A DNA stretch of 64,000 bases from contig CAITYF010000161.1 of NCBI GenBank assembly GCA_903896545.1, forward strand, positions 1-64,000, read 5' to 3'. This DNA comes from an uncultured Myxococcales bacterium (GTDB lineage: Bacteria; Myxococcota_A; UBA9042). Positions 45,364-56,200 of the stretch are shown here, piece by piece. Below the pieces are notes generated by a model. It saw only the letters and a list, made by a program, of their open reading frames with translations. It made no database searches and was not told the origin of the DNA. Numbering within the stretch: the first letter of the stretch is position 1; every line of letters starts with the position of its first letter. The position numbers and the translations under genes were made by a program.

Positions 45364-46674
45364 ATGCAGACAAAAACACCACACACCCGCGTACTCCTGC
45401 ACAACGCCGCGATCGTGACGGGTCAGGGTGCGGAGCGAGGTCCGCTTGGCAATTGGGAAAGTCTGGGCTGGCTACCGCACGGCGAAGTGATCGTGGCGTA
45501 CGAGGGCGATCTGTGGCGCACGGTTTGGCTGGGCCAGGCCCAGGACCGCGACCGACCGCACTGGGATTCCGCGCTCGATCTGGGCGGGCGCCTGCTGACG
45601 CCAGGGTGGATCGACTGCCACACGCACGCGGTTTTTGCCGGAGACCGGAGCCATGAATTCGCGCAGCGGCTGACGGGCAAGTCCTACGCAGAGATCGCTG
45701 CGGCGGGCGGCGGTATCGTGCACACAGTGGCGGCAACGCGCGCGGCGTCGGTTGCGGAACTGGTCGAAACCGCTGCGGTTCGCCTGACGGAAATGGCGGC
45801 GTGGGGCACGCGTGTTGTCGAGATCAAGACCGGCTACGGGCTGGATCGCGAAACGGAACTGAAGACGCTGGACGCGGTGCGGCAGCTGCAGCTTCGCTTC
45901 GTCGGACGGTTGACGCTCGTGCCGACCGCGATGCCGGCGCACGCAATTCCACCTGAATACAGAGAAAATCCAGATGCTTATGTGACGCTGATCTGTGAGG
46001 AGATTCTGCCGGCGCTGGCGCACGCACCGCTGCCCGTGCGGTTCTGCGACGTGTTTGTGGAGAAGAACTACTTCAGCGTCGCGCAAGCTGATCGCGTGTG
46101 GCAAACGGCGCAGCGTCTGGGGCTGCGGCTCAAGGCGCACGTCGACGAGTTGTCCGCGATCGGTGGCCTGGACTGGGCGGTAGCGCAAGGTGCGGTCAGC
46201 GTGGAGCACCTGCTGTGTACGGACGCGGTGGGCGTGGCGAAACTTGCAGGATCGGACACCGTCGCGGTTGGGCTGCCTTTGACCTCGGTGTTCCTGCGTG
46301 AAGGTTTTGCGCCGCTGCGCGCCTTGGTCGACGCGGGCGCACGGGTCGCGCTGGCAACGGATTGTAATCCGGGATCCTCGATGACGACGAACCTCGCGCT
46401 CGCCCTGCAAATCGCCGTGCTGATGGCTCGCTTGACGCCACCGGAGGCGCTTCGTGGCGTGACGCGCACGGCGGCACTGGCCTTGGATCAAGTCGACGGG
46501 CTAACTGGGCGCATTGCAGTGGGCGAGCGTTTTGAGAGTACGCTGCTCGACCTCACGCACCCGGACGCGCTGTTTTACGCATTCGCCGCGCCGCCGCGCG
46601 CTCACCCCTTGGTGGCGGATACGCTGCACGCGGCGTCGGTTGCATCACGGGTTTCTGTGCAAAATCGGCGATGA
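45364..46674 (+). CDS. hutI: Imidazolonepropionase
   Basis: Third step of histidine degradation: hydrolysis of imidazolone-5-propionate to formiminoglutamate. The 436-residue amidohydrolase has the metal site DCHTHAVFAG, the family AAGGGIVHTV and IKTGYGLD, then KAHVDELSAIGG, VSVEHLL and the metal aspartate in LATDCNPGSSMT. The ATG at 45364 begins the family N-terminus; the frame is open 21 codons further upstream. hutU is 40 kb away and hutH and hutG are not in the window. Confidence 0.95.
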   Translation: MQTKTPHTRVLLHNAAIVTGQGAERGPLGNWESLGWLPHGEVIVAYEGDLWRTVWLGQAQDRDRPHWDSALDLGGRLLTPGWIDCHTHAVFAGDRSHEFAQRLTGKSYAEIAAAGGGIVHTVAATRAASVAELVETAAVRLTEMAAWGTRVVEIKTGYGLDRETELKTLDAVRQLQLRFVGRLTLVPTAMPAHAIPPEYRENPDAYVTLICEEILPALAHAPLPVRFCDVFVEKNYFSVAQADRVWQTAQRLGLRLKAHVDELSAIGGLDWAVAQGAVSVEHLLCTDAVGVAKLAGSDTVAVGLPLTSVFLREGFAPLRALVDAGARVALATDCNPGSSMTTNLALALQIAVLMARLTPPEALRGVTRTAALALDQVDGLTGRIAVGERFESTLLDLTHPDALFYAFAAPPRAHPLVADTLHAASVASRVSVQNRR

Positions 46675-46768
46675 ATGCGACAAGTGATCGGGACGTTGTT
46701 ATGCTAGCAACGGCGCGTCGCATTGGCTTACCGCGCGATGGCCGGGACATCCGCAAGGAGATTTTGTC

Positions 46769-47545
46769 ATGCCGCAACAAATGCGCCGCAACTTGCAACG
46801 GAATCGGCTCTGGGCTGGTTGGATCGCCACCGCGGCGTTGCTGCTGCTGACTGGGCAACCGGCGAGGGCGCAGGAACCGCCGCCCGCGAGTACCCTGACA
46901 GCACCGCCTGCAGCAGATCCGCCCGCGACGGTGCCCACGTCGCTGCCGCCCCAAGCTCAGGCACAGCCAGCACCGCCGCCCACGCCGCAACCGCCGCCCG
47001 CACCGGTGGATGCACCGGGAGAGCCCACCCAGAGCAACGTGCACGGCATTGGTCTCACGCTCAGCTTCTCCACGGGAGCGGGTTTCGGCTACCGCCGCCA
47101 ATGGGGTCCAACGTCCGTCCAACTCTCCGCATTTGGCGTGGTGACTGAACGCGGCGATTCCACGGTCCTCTCGGGCGGCGCACTGGTCGCGCATCGGCTG
47201 CACGTGTGGCACGGCGCGTCGCGCAGCATCTTGCCGGCGACATCGGCACTTCGCGTGCTCGGCGGTCTGAGCTACTTCATGAATCGCAGCGTCTCGACGC
47301 AATTCGTCCCCAACGGCATCGCTTTGGAAGGTGTGACCTGCACGACCATTGGCGGCTGCTCAGCCACCGTCACCTCGACCAGTTCGTACGTCAACGGCGG
47401 CGTGGGCATGGGCTTCGAATTCGGCGCCATCGACCGTCCTGGCGTGTCCATGACGCTCGACGTGGTCCTGACCGCGGCGCTCAAGGACGGTACCTTTGAT
47501 TTCCTTTTGCCACTGCCGCAACTGGCCGTGCTCTACAACTGGTAG
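46769..47545 (+). CDS. Outer-membrane beta-barrel protein with Pro-rich N-terminus
   Basis: A 258-residue exported protein: signal peptide (IATAALLLLTGQPARA), then ~60 residues rich in Pro/Ala/Gln that could span the periplasm or cell wall, then a barrel-like C-terminal half (GLTLSFSTGAGFGYRRQW, SRSILPATSALRVLGGLSYFMN, GVGMGFEFGAIDRPGVSMTLDV) ending YNW. AAGGAG precedes the ATG. It is a clear paralogue of the next gene, which follows after 9 bases. Confidence 0.8.
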   Translation: MPQQMRRNLQRNRLWAGWIATAALLLLTGQPARAQEPPPASTLTAPPAADPPATVPTSLPPQAQAQPAPPPTPQPPPAPVDAPGEPTQSNVHGIGLTLSFSTGAGFGYRRQWGPTSVQLSAFGVVTERGDSTVLSGGALVAHRLHVWHGASRSILPATSALRVLGGLSYFMNRSVSTQFVPNGIALEGVTCTTIGGCSATVTSTSSYVNGGVGMGFEFGAIDRPGVSMTLDVVLTAALKDGTFDFLLPLPQLAVLYNW

Positions 47546-47554
47546 GAGGTCGCC

Positions 47555-48190
47555 ATGTCGATTTTGCTTCGCCGCGCCCGTCCCGTCATTGCTGGCCTCG
47601 CGCTCGTCTTGTTGACCACGTTCAGCGCCAGCGCGGCGTTTGCCGCCGACACGCTCACCAAGGGCTACGAGGAAACGCTCAGCCAAAACCACCACGGTCT
47701 GGGTATGTCCTTTGGCGTAGGCGGTTTGAACGGCATCGCGTATCGTCATTATTTTGGCAACATGGCCGTTCAGGCGGACATTTTTCCGCTCATTGCCGAC
47801 AGCGGCAATTACGTCGCAGTCTTTGGCGGTCTGACGTTCATCGACTACCTCCTGATGTGGAACAAAGCCGCGCGCAGCACGCTCTTTCCGGCGACTTCCG
47901 CGCTTCGCTTCGTCGGCAGCACGGGCGTGTGGGTCAGCCGCAACCAGTCCAACAACATTGCTGTGCCCAACGTGAACTGCAACACCCCAGAATGTTTGGC
48001 GATCGTCAACCGTTCGGCGCCGACCGACTACTTCGCCCACGTTGGTTTGGGCGTCGGCGTGGAAATCGGCGCCATCGCGCGGCCGGGTTTTTCCGCGGCT
48101 TTTGACGTGCAGATGACCGTGATGTGGGACCAGATTGGGTTCTACGGTGCCTACCCGCTGCCTTCCGCGACGTTGATGTACTCCTGGTAG
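47555..48190 (+). CDS. Outer-membrane beta-barrel protein, tandem paralogue
   Basis: A 211-residue exported protein with signal peptide (LALVLLTTFSASAAFA) and the same barrel as its upstream neighbour: HGLGMSFGVGGLNGIAYRHYF, ARSTLFPATSALRFVGSTGVW, VGLGVGVEIGAIARPGFSAAFDVQM, ending YSW. It lacks the Pro-rich N-terminal segment. Both copies have a Cys pair in an outer loop (NCNTPEC here). The ATG follows AGGAGG. Function unknown; duplication in place is evident. Confidence 0.8.
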   Translation: MSILLRRARPVIAGLALVLLTTFSASAAFAADTLTKGYEETLSQNHHGLGMSFGVGGLNGIAYRHYFGNMAVQADIFPLIADSGNYVAVFGGLTFIDYLLMWNKAARSTLFPATSALRFVGSTGVWVSRNQSNNIAVPNVNCNTPECLAIVNRSAPTDYFAHVGLGVGVEIGAIARPGFSAAFDVQMTVMWDQIGFYGAYPLPSATLMYSW

Positions 48191-48346
48191 CAGCCGCGCA
48201 GACCGCCGTGCTTGGGCAAGAACGCGTGACTGAGGGCGTGTCGGCAAAAAAATCGCAGCCGAAAAAGATTTCTGTGTAACTTTTTCTCCGCTCCTGCGTG
48301 TACCTCTATGAACGGTACAGACAACGCCACGCCACGGAGAATCGCC

Positions 48347-48571
48347 ATGCAGAACCTGAACACGCTGAACACGCTCGCCCTCTCGACCCGCAGCACCCCG
48401 GTGAAGTTGCCCGCCAACCTGTTTGGCCTGATCAGCGTCGGCGCGGTGGGTACGATGGTGTGGCTCGCGTCGTCGGGTCACCTGTTCGGTCTGACCGTGG
48501 CGACCGCGATCGGCGCCGCGGTGGGCTTGCAGGCGCTGGTCGTCGCAACGGCGATGGGCGCGGAAGGCTAA
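48347..48571 (+). CDS. Small membrane protein
   Basis: About 74 residues with a polar N-terminal third (LNTLNTLALSTRSTP) and two hydrophobic spans (LFGLISVGAVGTMVWLA and LTVATAIGAAVGLQALVVATA). The ATG at 48347 follows GGAGA by 8 bases; an earlier in-frame ATG has no such site. Stands alone between the barrel pair and the metalloprotease operon. Not recognised. Confidence 0.6.
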   Translation: MQNLNTLNTLALSTRSTPVKLPANLFGLISVGAVGTMVWLASSGHLFGLTVATAIGAAVGLQALVVATAMGAEG

Positions 48572-48695
48572 ATTCGCTGAGCCATTGTGAATCCGGTGCT
48601 GAAGTGATTCAGACCGGATGCACCGCGGCCCGTGAGCGCGCGCCGCGGTGTCGACAGCTGTGACCATGGAATTCGGTCAGCGCGTATCATCGCGG

Positions 48696-51600
48696 TCAGT
48701 ACTCGTACACCTCATGCATCGTCCGCATGAGGTCCAGCAGCGACACCCGGAACTGGTATTCGCTGAACAAGTAATCCGCCTGCAGCTTCTCCAGGGACGG
48801 GTACTTCGCCAGCTCCTTCTGCGCTGCCTGCACGGCCTCGTAGCCCGGATTCAGCGTTGCACCGCTCACCTTTGCGGCGACGTACTGGCGCCCTGACAGC
48901 GGGTCCGTAAACTGCGCGATGTCCGTCGCCGTGATGTCCGCCGGCAGCGTGATCTGCGCCTTGTTCCCCGCCACAAACACGCGCGACACGTCCATGTAGG
49001 TGCGATCGTAGCCCTTGGCGAGGAAGGACATGCCGTAGACCGAGCCCAGAAGCGGCATGCGAAACCGCGTGGACGGGAACGTGGGGCGCGCGTCCGGGTA
49101 AATGCGGTACTTGAGGCAGCCAACCTTGTCCGCGAGCGGCGTGTTCGCGGGGTAAGACGCACATGCCTTCGGCGGAGCGACGTTGGCGCCGGCAAAAAGC
49201 GGCCGCAGGATCAGGTCCGCCGTTCCGTCAGCGTTGGCGCCTTGCAGGAGCAACCAGCCGTAGGCGTCGATGCCCTCAAAGCTGATGCCGCCAAAAAGGT
49301 TGATGAGCTGCCGCGGAAAGAGCGTGAAGTAGGAGATGAGGTAGCGCCGCGTGTCCTCGGTTTCGTTGATGCCGATGAAGCGGGGTAACGTCGGATCCGA
49401 CAGCATCTGAAACGCCGCCAAGCGATCGTAGATCTGCCCCGCCGTCACCGGACGGTACATGTAGCCACCGCCCCACGCCGCGTAGACTGGTCGCGCGCCA
49501 TCCAACTCGTCGATCCAGTGCAAGTCGGCCGTCTGCCCGTCGACGTTGTTGTAGGGCTCAAAACGCCCACGGAGCGGGTTCATCACGTAGTAGCCCGGAC
49601 TCGGCCGACCCAGCGCCTGCGCCATCGTATTAAAACCGAGCAGAGACGCATACGCGCCCGAAAGACCGCCGTTCACGTCCTGATCAAATTCCTTGCCATA
49701 GCGCGATTTCCACCAGCCGTTTTTCTGGTACGTCGCAAAATCTACTGCCCAGAACTGCATCTGCTGGTTGGCGACGCCAAACTGCCGCAGCACGCGGCTG
49801 GAGTACGTGTTCGGGTTGAACATCTCGTTGTCGCGCATGTAGCCCCAGAAATACCAGTAGTTCTCGTAGTCATCCAAGGCGTTGCGGGTGATTTCGTAGG
49901 CGTCAGCGCCTTCATCAAACGTCGCACAAGTCGGCGTTTGGCGGTTGTACTCGTCGCTGCAGAAGCGAAAAGGCACTTCGCTTCGCCGCGTTGCTGAGTC
50001 TGCGCAAAAGCTGTCCTCGCCCAACTTCGCGCAGGTTCTGTCGCCGCAGTCGCTGTCCTGCGTGCACGGCGTGCCCTTGATGTCGCGCCAGGAGACGTCG
50101 TGGCGCGCGTACATGTTCTCCACGCCGCCGTAGTACTTCGGCAAGGTCGTGTAGTGCACGCGGCGGTTCAGCTTGTTCAGATCCGTCACGCCGTGATCCT
50201 GCAGCATCACAATGCTCGGATCGCCGTCCTGCGGCGTGGCCAGATACTGCGCGAGCGGTGCGAGGCCCTCGCCCGGCGACTTGTCCAGAGCGGGCGGATG
50301 GTCAAAGACCTCGACCATGTCGCCATAACCGAACTTCAGCGCTGCTTTGTCGTAGAGCCCGACACCCAGGAATTCACCGTTGAACTTCGCCGTGTAATCC
50401 ATCACCGACGCCAGCATGTGCATCCGCATGTTGCCTTGGCTCTGCGCCGGTGTCTCCGCGCCAAACGGGTTTGCTACCGCGCCGTTGCCGTCCAGCTTCA
50501 AGTCCCAGAAGTGTCGGTGGTAGTTCAGCGCGTCGGTCGACGCCTCAAAATTGTGCCGCAGACCCAGCGTGTGGCCGACCTCGTGCTGCGCCGTGCCGCG
50601 GTAGATCTTCTTCCACAGGTCCAGCTTGATGTCCGCGCGCAGGCCATCGATCACGTCGCGTCCGATCTTTTGCGTCGCGATAATCACTGGATCCGTCGTG
50701 TCCGTGTAGAACGGCCCCGGCAGCACGTGCTGTTGCTCGACCGCCGGGCTCTGGTTGTAGTTCACGTCGTTCAGCGCCGTTCGCAACTGTGCCGCGATCG
50801 TGCCTGCCGCGCACGTCGCCCACTGTGGACCTTGCCCCAGGTCCGCGCAGATCTGACCTTGTCCCAGCCCCAGCGACTCAAACGCGCCCAGCGTCGGGCA
50901 GGTCTGCGCCGGTGCGTGTCGCGCGGTCCACGTCAGGATCGTCTTCAGCGTCGCTGCCTGATACGCCTTGCACAACGCCTCGTCGTAGCGCGCCCCGTAC
51001 GTCTGCGCCAGACCGAGCACGGCGCCATCGGAGAACTCGGCAAAATGCACGGTCTTCTCCGCCAGTTTGTCGTACACCGCCTGTTGTTTTTGCGTACCCG
51101 CCTTGTGCGCCCAGACCGCGAGGCTCAGCTGCTTGCGGTCGTCATCGGACAACGTTGCGCTCTGCCCGACGGGGATATTCCACAATTTGAACATCGCCTG
51201 GACGGTGTGGCCGTCGTCATCGCCGATCAGCGCTTGATCCAGCTCCGCATTCTGCTGAATCCGCGCCATCCGATTTTGCGCCCACGTGCCGCCGTCGTCG
51301 CTCTTCTCCGGTCCCAGGTTGCTCAGGTGATCGCGCACGTCTGCGTCCAGCATCGCCGCCACGTGGTTCTGCACATCGTCCAGCGATTTCGGACCTTTTA
51401 GGTCGTATTGTTGCGCCACACGCGTCGACACCACGTAGCGCTTCTGGCTCGCGCGCTTCACGTCGTTGAAGTCCAAAATGCCTGCCGCCAGTTCCATGGC
51501 CTGCAGCGCAGACTCTGCGCCCATCTTCATCGGCGACACGTAGCTGTGCGCGCTCGCCGCGATGATTTCACCCGTCAGCGGATCGTTCGCCGCTGGGCCA

Positions 51601-53207
51601 TACCCGTACAGACCGTTCTGCAGCGGCTGGTTCACGATGTGCAGAAACGAATAGCGTAAGTCGCCAAACGTGTGTCTTTCGCCCATGTTGCGGCAAAATC
51701 GCTTGCCCAGCGCGGTACCCGACCACTGCGCCACGGTGCCGTTCGCGACCGGCGCGAGTTGGCCATCGGGTCCCTTGCTCCACAGACCGTCGTCCTGCTT
51801 TTCACCCGCGTTGAGCGCTGCTTGGGCCTGCGCGTCGCTGTTTTCACACAGTACAAACATCGGATGATCCAGCTTCAGGTCCGGCTTCTGGAACTGCACC
51901 ACAGCTTCAAACGGCTCGGACCACATCTTGGCGATCTCGATCGACTGCCCCACCAACTCCCGCGGATGTTCGTCGTTCAGGTAGTACACGATCGGCTGCG
52001 GCTGCATCTGCGCGTAGTCAAAATTGCCGCGCCACGCGCCGTCGGCGTCGGGCTTCTTGACGTACTTGTCCCAGATTCGGTGACGCACGGCGCGGCGCAC
52101 TTCGTTGGAGAAGATGTTGCCGTATTGGATGTCGTAGACCTGGCGCTCGGAACGGAAGAAGCCGAACTTTTGCATCTCGACGTCGTCCATCTCGCGCGCC
52201 ACGTACTGCCGCTGTGGATCACTGTAGATCGGCACTTCCAGAAAGAACGTGCGGACGGTGTATTCCTCGGACGCGCAGTCGTACACGCCGCCGACGTAGT
52301 ACGGGTAGAAAAAGCACGCGGGTACTTTCGAGCCATCGCTCTGTTTGACCATGGGCGCGGAAATGACCTGGCGGTGCGTGTAGGTGAAGAAGTTCTGCGT
52401 GCTGGAGGGATCGCTGCAATCCGCGCCGTTGTCCGCGCATTTTCTGTCGACGCCGGTCTGGAAGTTCTCGCCTTCAGGCGCGCTGTCACCTGCATAGACG
52501 ACGCTCAGCGTGTTGGCGCTGGCCAAGACGTCGGAGTCGTAGCTGAGCAGTTGGTTCAAGCCCCATTGCACGCGCATGAACTCGCGGTCATACCACTTGC
52601 GATCGCTGGTGTTTTCATAGCGCTTGTTGGTCTTTTCACCTGTCGCCGCGCTGTAGGTGTAGCTGATGTCAAACTGGCTGGTGATGGGAAACGCGAGAAG
52701 TGGGCTGCCGCGGTACACGTAGGCGCGGGCATGGCTGACGCAGAAGCCTTGCCAGTCGGCTTCGTCCTTCCACGCGTCCGCGTGTTTGCCATTGGCGCAG
52801 CGCGCGCCTGTGTGGCATTCGGCATCCTCGGTGCAGGCGATTTTCTGGTAGTCCTGCGGCACGGCGTGCGTCACCGGGTTGCCATTCGCGTCTTTCAGCG
52901 GCGTGTCCGTGTCGGACTTCTGCGCGTACGCTTCTGAACCCGCCAGAAACTCGTAGGTCCGGTAGAAGAACAGCGCGTTTTCTTGAACCTCGAAGACGCC
53001 GCGCGCCAGGCCGCCCATCGCGCCGGGAAACGACTGCGCGTTGGTGTATTTCGTATCCACGACCGTCGTCCGCATGTACCACTCGCGCCCCAGCAGGTCG
53101 CGCTTGGCCACGTAGTTGGGCTGAACGGCGTCGACGGTTGGCTGATCCTGCGCGCAAGCGCCCAGGAGCAACGTGGCGGCAAAAACCAGGTGGATGTGCT
53201 TCTGCAT
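48696..53207 (-). CDS. Giant lipoprotein zinc metalloprotease (1503 residues)
   Basis: A lipoprotein (LLLGAC near residue 18) with the metzincin zinc motif HEVGHTLGLRHNF (His875, His879, His885) and a Met-turn SVMDY about 60 residues on, so catalytically intact. The flanking regions resemble the DUF5117/DUF4953 type of large zinc-dependent proteases. The N-terminal part (VQENALFFYRTYEFL, TSDRKWYDREFMRVQW) is paralogous to the upstream gene. It carries two small Cys-bearing inserts (CTEDAECHTGARCANG, CTQDSDCGDRTC). The ATG at 53207 is chosen over 53213 because GAGGGG is then 6 bases away. It is last of a three-gene leftward operon. Confidence 0.88.
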   Translation of the reverse strand: MQKHIHLVFAATLLLGACAQDQPTVDAVQPNYVAKRDLLGREWYMRTTVVDTKYTNAQSFPGAMGGLARGVFEVQENALFFYRTYEFLAGSEAYAQKSDTDTPLKDANGNPVTHAVPQDYQKIACTEDAECHTGARCANGKHADAWKDEADWQGFCVSHARAYVYRGSPLLAFPITSQFDISYTYSAATGEKTNKRYENTSDRKWYDREFMRVQWGLNQLLSYDSDVLASANTLSVVYAGDSAPEGENFQTGVDRKCADNGADCSDPSSTQNFFTYTHRQVISAPMVKQSDGSKVPACFFYPYYVGGVYDCASEEYTVRTFFLEVPIYSDPQRQYVAREMDDVEMQKFGFFRSERQVYDIQYGNIFSNEVRRAVRHRIWDKYVKKPDADGAWRGNFDYAQMQPQPIVYYLNDEHPRELVGQSIEIAKMWSEPFEAVVQFQKPDLKLDHPMFVLCENSDAQAQAALNAGEKQDDGLWSKGPDGQLAPVANGTVAQWSGTALGKRFCRNMGERHTFGDLRYSFLHIVNQPLQNGLYGYGPAANDPLTGEIIAASAHSYVSPMKMGAESALQAMELAAGILDFNDVKRASQKRYVVSTRVAQQYDLKGPKSLDDVQNHVAAMLDADVRDHLSNLGPEKSDDGGTWAQNRMARIQQNAELDQALIGDDDGHTVQAMFKLWNIPVGQSATLSDDDRKQLSLAVWAHKAGTQKQQAVYDKLAEKTVHFAEFSDGAVLGLAQTYGARYDEALCKAYQAATLKTILTWTARHAPAQTCPTLGAFESLGLGQGQICADLGQGPQWATCAAGTIAAQLRTALNDVNYNQSPAVEQQHVLPGPFYTDTTDPVIIATQKIGRDVIDGLRADIKLDLWKKIYRGTAQHEVGHTLGLRHNFEASTDALNYHRHFWDLKLDGNGAVANPFGAETPAQSQGNMRMHMLASVMDYTAKFNGEFLGVGLYDKAALKFGYGDMVEVFDHPPALDKSPGEGLAPLAQYLATPQDGDPSIVMLQDHGVTDLNKLNRRVHYTTLPKYYGGVENMYARHDVSWRDIKGTPCTQDSDCGDRTCAKLGEDSFCADSATRRSEVPFRFCSDEYNRQTPTCATFDEGADAYEITRNALDDYENYWYFWGYMRDNEMFNPNTYSSRVLRQFGVANQQMQFWAVDFATYQKNGWWKSRYGKEFDQDVNGGLSGAYASLLGFNTMAQALGRPSPGYYVMNPLRGRFEPYNNVDGQTADLHWIDELDGARPVYAAWGGGYMYRPVTAGQIYDRLAAFQMLSDPTLPRFIGINETEDTRRYLISYFTLFPRQLINLFGGISFEGIDAYGWLLLQGANADGTADLILRPLFAGANVAPPKACASYPANTPLADKVGCLKYRIYPDARPTFPSTRFRMPLLGSVYGMSFLAKGYDRTYMDVSRVFVAGNKAQITLPADITATDIAQFTDPLSGRQYVAAKVSGATLNPGYEAVQAAQKELAKYPSLEKLQADYLFSEYQFRVSLLDLMRTMHEVYEY

Positions 53208-53217
53208 GGTCATCCCC

Positions 53218-56200
53218 TCAATTGCCCGCGCCGATGGCGCCGTAGAGTGCGTAGAGTTGCCGCATGTAATCGACCACCTCGATCTCCGCTTTCATTTGCG
53301 CCGCGATCGCGTCGTGCGCGGCGCCCGTTGTTGTCGCCAAAGATTGCGGCGCACATCCGGTTCCGTCGGTGCACAATCCGCCCGCACACGCGGTGCCGTC
53401 GGTGCAGCCGGTCTTCCACGCGTTCAGGCGTTGCAGCATGCGGTACGTGGGCGAGTAGCGATCCGCGTCGTAGTTGGGCTTGGGCGCGACGTACGTCTTC
53501 TTGCCAAACGGATCCTCAAACTCGACCAACTGCACCGTTGCATCCTTGCCGCCGATCTGCCCCGTGCCGATCGTGTACTGCAGGCCATTGCCCTTCAGCC
53601 ACACCGCCATCGAGTCCGTGTAACTCGGATCAAAGCCCGCCGGCAGGTTCGCCACAGCTTGCCAAGCCGCCTGCAACCGCAGCGTCAGGTTCGTGATCGA
53701 CGGCTGCACGTGCGCCGTCGTTGGCGTGTAGGCGTGGAACGGATCAGCCGGCTGGTAGACTTTCTCTGCGGAATTCTGCGGGTCGGTCACAAAAAGTCCG
53801 CCGATCATCTCCGCGTCGCCGGCGACCAGACCGCCCAGCACCTTCATCAACTCGCGCGGATAGATCGTGTTGAAGCCGATCGCCGTGCCGCGAAAGAGCG
53901 GCAACTGTTCGCCCGCGGACTCGGAAATCAGCGCGACAGTGGCGTTGGTCATCACCTGAATCGCCGCGACTTTGTCCCAGTACGAGCCGATCCACAGCGG
54001 GTGATCGGCGTAGAAATAGCCCTTGTCGTGGGCAAAAGTCGTCCAAGGGTATTTGCCCGGACCCAGGTTGACGTGCGCCTCGCCCGGCGCTGCGTCGTCG
54101 TAGGACGTGTTCACGTAGACGTTCTGCTTCTTGTCGAACACATACGCGCCCGGCGCGGGCGAGCCGATCATCGATGCCAGCTTGCGGAACGCCGCCATGG
54201 ACGCCCGTCGCATCGGCGCAAAACCGGATTCCTGGCGATCAAAAGTCGCGAACCACGGGTAGAACCGCAGCATGTTGTTGTAAAGCGCGTAGTAGCGACC
54301 CGCGGCACCCAAAGGTGCCAGCCAGCGATCGGTGATGCGCGCCATGTAGGAAAGCGGCGACCCGCCCAGCGCAAACCACTGCCGCTCGCGCTTGAACGCG
54401 TCAAAGAGGTAGTACTCCTCGACAGCTTCGCCCGCGTGGTAGACGATTTCTTCCGTCGTTGCGCCTGTGTCAAAGCGATTGCACGCCAGCGTACTGCCCA
54501 CAAACTCGTCGGAGCAGTACTTGTACGGCACCTCCAGGTACGTGCGGTCCATGTCATTGCGGCCGTACTTGTACGCGTTGTTGGACTCCAGATTGACGAG
54601 GAATTCCGGCACAGCATCGCGTTTTTGGTTATACGCGGGCGGCATCCAATCGCTCACGATGCTGAACTGCGGCGTGATGACGTCGTACTGCCAGCCCGTC
54701 GTCTCCATTTGCACCGACCACTTCGCGATATCCGGCTTGTTTGCATTCTCACGTTTGGCCACATCGAGCACGCGCTGGCGCAAGAAGCTCGTGTCGGCAT
54801 ACACGTCGACCAATTCGCCGTAGCCATAGCGGATCGCCGCGTAGTCGTACTTACCCAAACCGTGAATGTCACTGTGGATCTTTTGGCCGTAGTCCATCAC
54901 GGTCGAGTACTGGTACTCCATGCGCCGATTGTCGATCTCACTCTGCGTCATCTGCGCCCGCGGCAGGTACTTGTACGCAACGCCGCTGCTGGTCTGGACA
55001 ACAGGCAGACCCTGCGGAGCGCCGGTCCGCGCGTCCACACAGTAGCCACCTTCGCACGTGTTACCGGTGCCACACTTCGTCGCGTCGGTGCACTTGACCA
55101 TCGCGTTGCAGACGCCTTTTTGGCAGACCGCGCCATCGCCGCATGAGTCGCCGGTCGTGCACGATCGCGTTTCATTGACCGTCGCGTTGCACATGCCGGT
55201 CTTGACGCCGTCGGCATCGACGCAGCGCTTGGACGACTTCGCGCATGCCGTGCCGTTGGGGCAGTCGTCGTCGGACAGGCACTGCTTGAACACGCACGTC
55301 TCGCCCAGCAAGTTTCGCCCGTACAGATCGCGCCCGCAGAACTGGTTGGCGGCGACGGTGCCCGCTGGCGTCACCAAATCCGCGCACGGCACGACTTCTT
55401 TTTGCCGCCCCGTGTCGGGGTCAAAATACTGGTCAAAGTAGTTCAACAGGTCCGCCGACCCCTGAAAGTTGTGACGTAGCCCCATCGTGTGGCCGATCTC
55501 GTGCTCGATCGTCGCGCGGAAAATCGCCACGGACAGCGCCGTTCGCAGCGCGTCGCCTTTGTAGCACCGCTTGGCAAAGTTACCGGGCGCGTCGACATGC
55601 TTGGGATCCGGTAGCGTCGTCGTCGGATCCTGACCGTCTTTGCACGCCAGACGCTGCGCCAGACCTACAATCGCCGGATCGTAGAATTCCGCCGGCTCAA
55701 TCGTGTTCACGCCCAGCATCAGCATGCGCTTGTGCTCGTCCATCGCCCGCTGCGGCGTCGCCCAGCCCGCTGGGCTCAGTTTTTCAATCAACTCCGGCGC
55801 AATCGCGTCACCCGGCTGCACTGCGCCGCCAGACAGCGTCAGCGCCACTTCGTCGTTGATCAGCGCGCGCTCCACCGGCGTGCCCTGGATCTTCTTCAAA
55901 TGGTCGAGCGAGAGCTGCGGATCAAAGGTCAGCCCTTGGTCATCCAGCGCCTTCGCGAGCCCCGTCGGCTTGGCGATCTCGCGCAGCATCTTTTCCTGTT
56001 CGGCCGTCGGCGGCGCTGTGTGCACAAAACCCGGCACGCTATCGGTCATCCGCACGGTCGCGCGCGCCTGCGCTTGCGCCAGCGATTCCTCAGGTGTCAG
56101 CCCCGCGTCCGGCATCGCCGCGCCCGCAAACGTCGACTTGTCCAGCGCCGACCGCGCCTGTTTGGCCAGATACGCCTTGATGTACTTGCCCGTTTTCAGA

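Noticed and set aside
46436-46462. CCACCGGAGGCGC inside hutI, resembling the dispersed repeat core
   Set aside because: Only about 13 bases match, the hairpin partner is missing, and it encodes a normal part of HutI.
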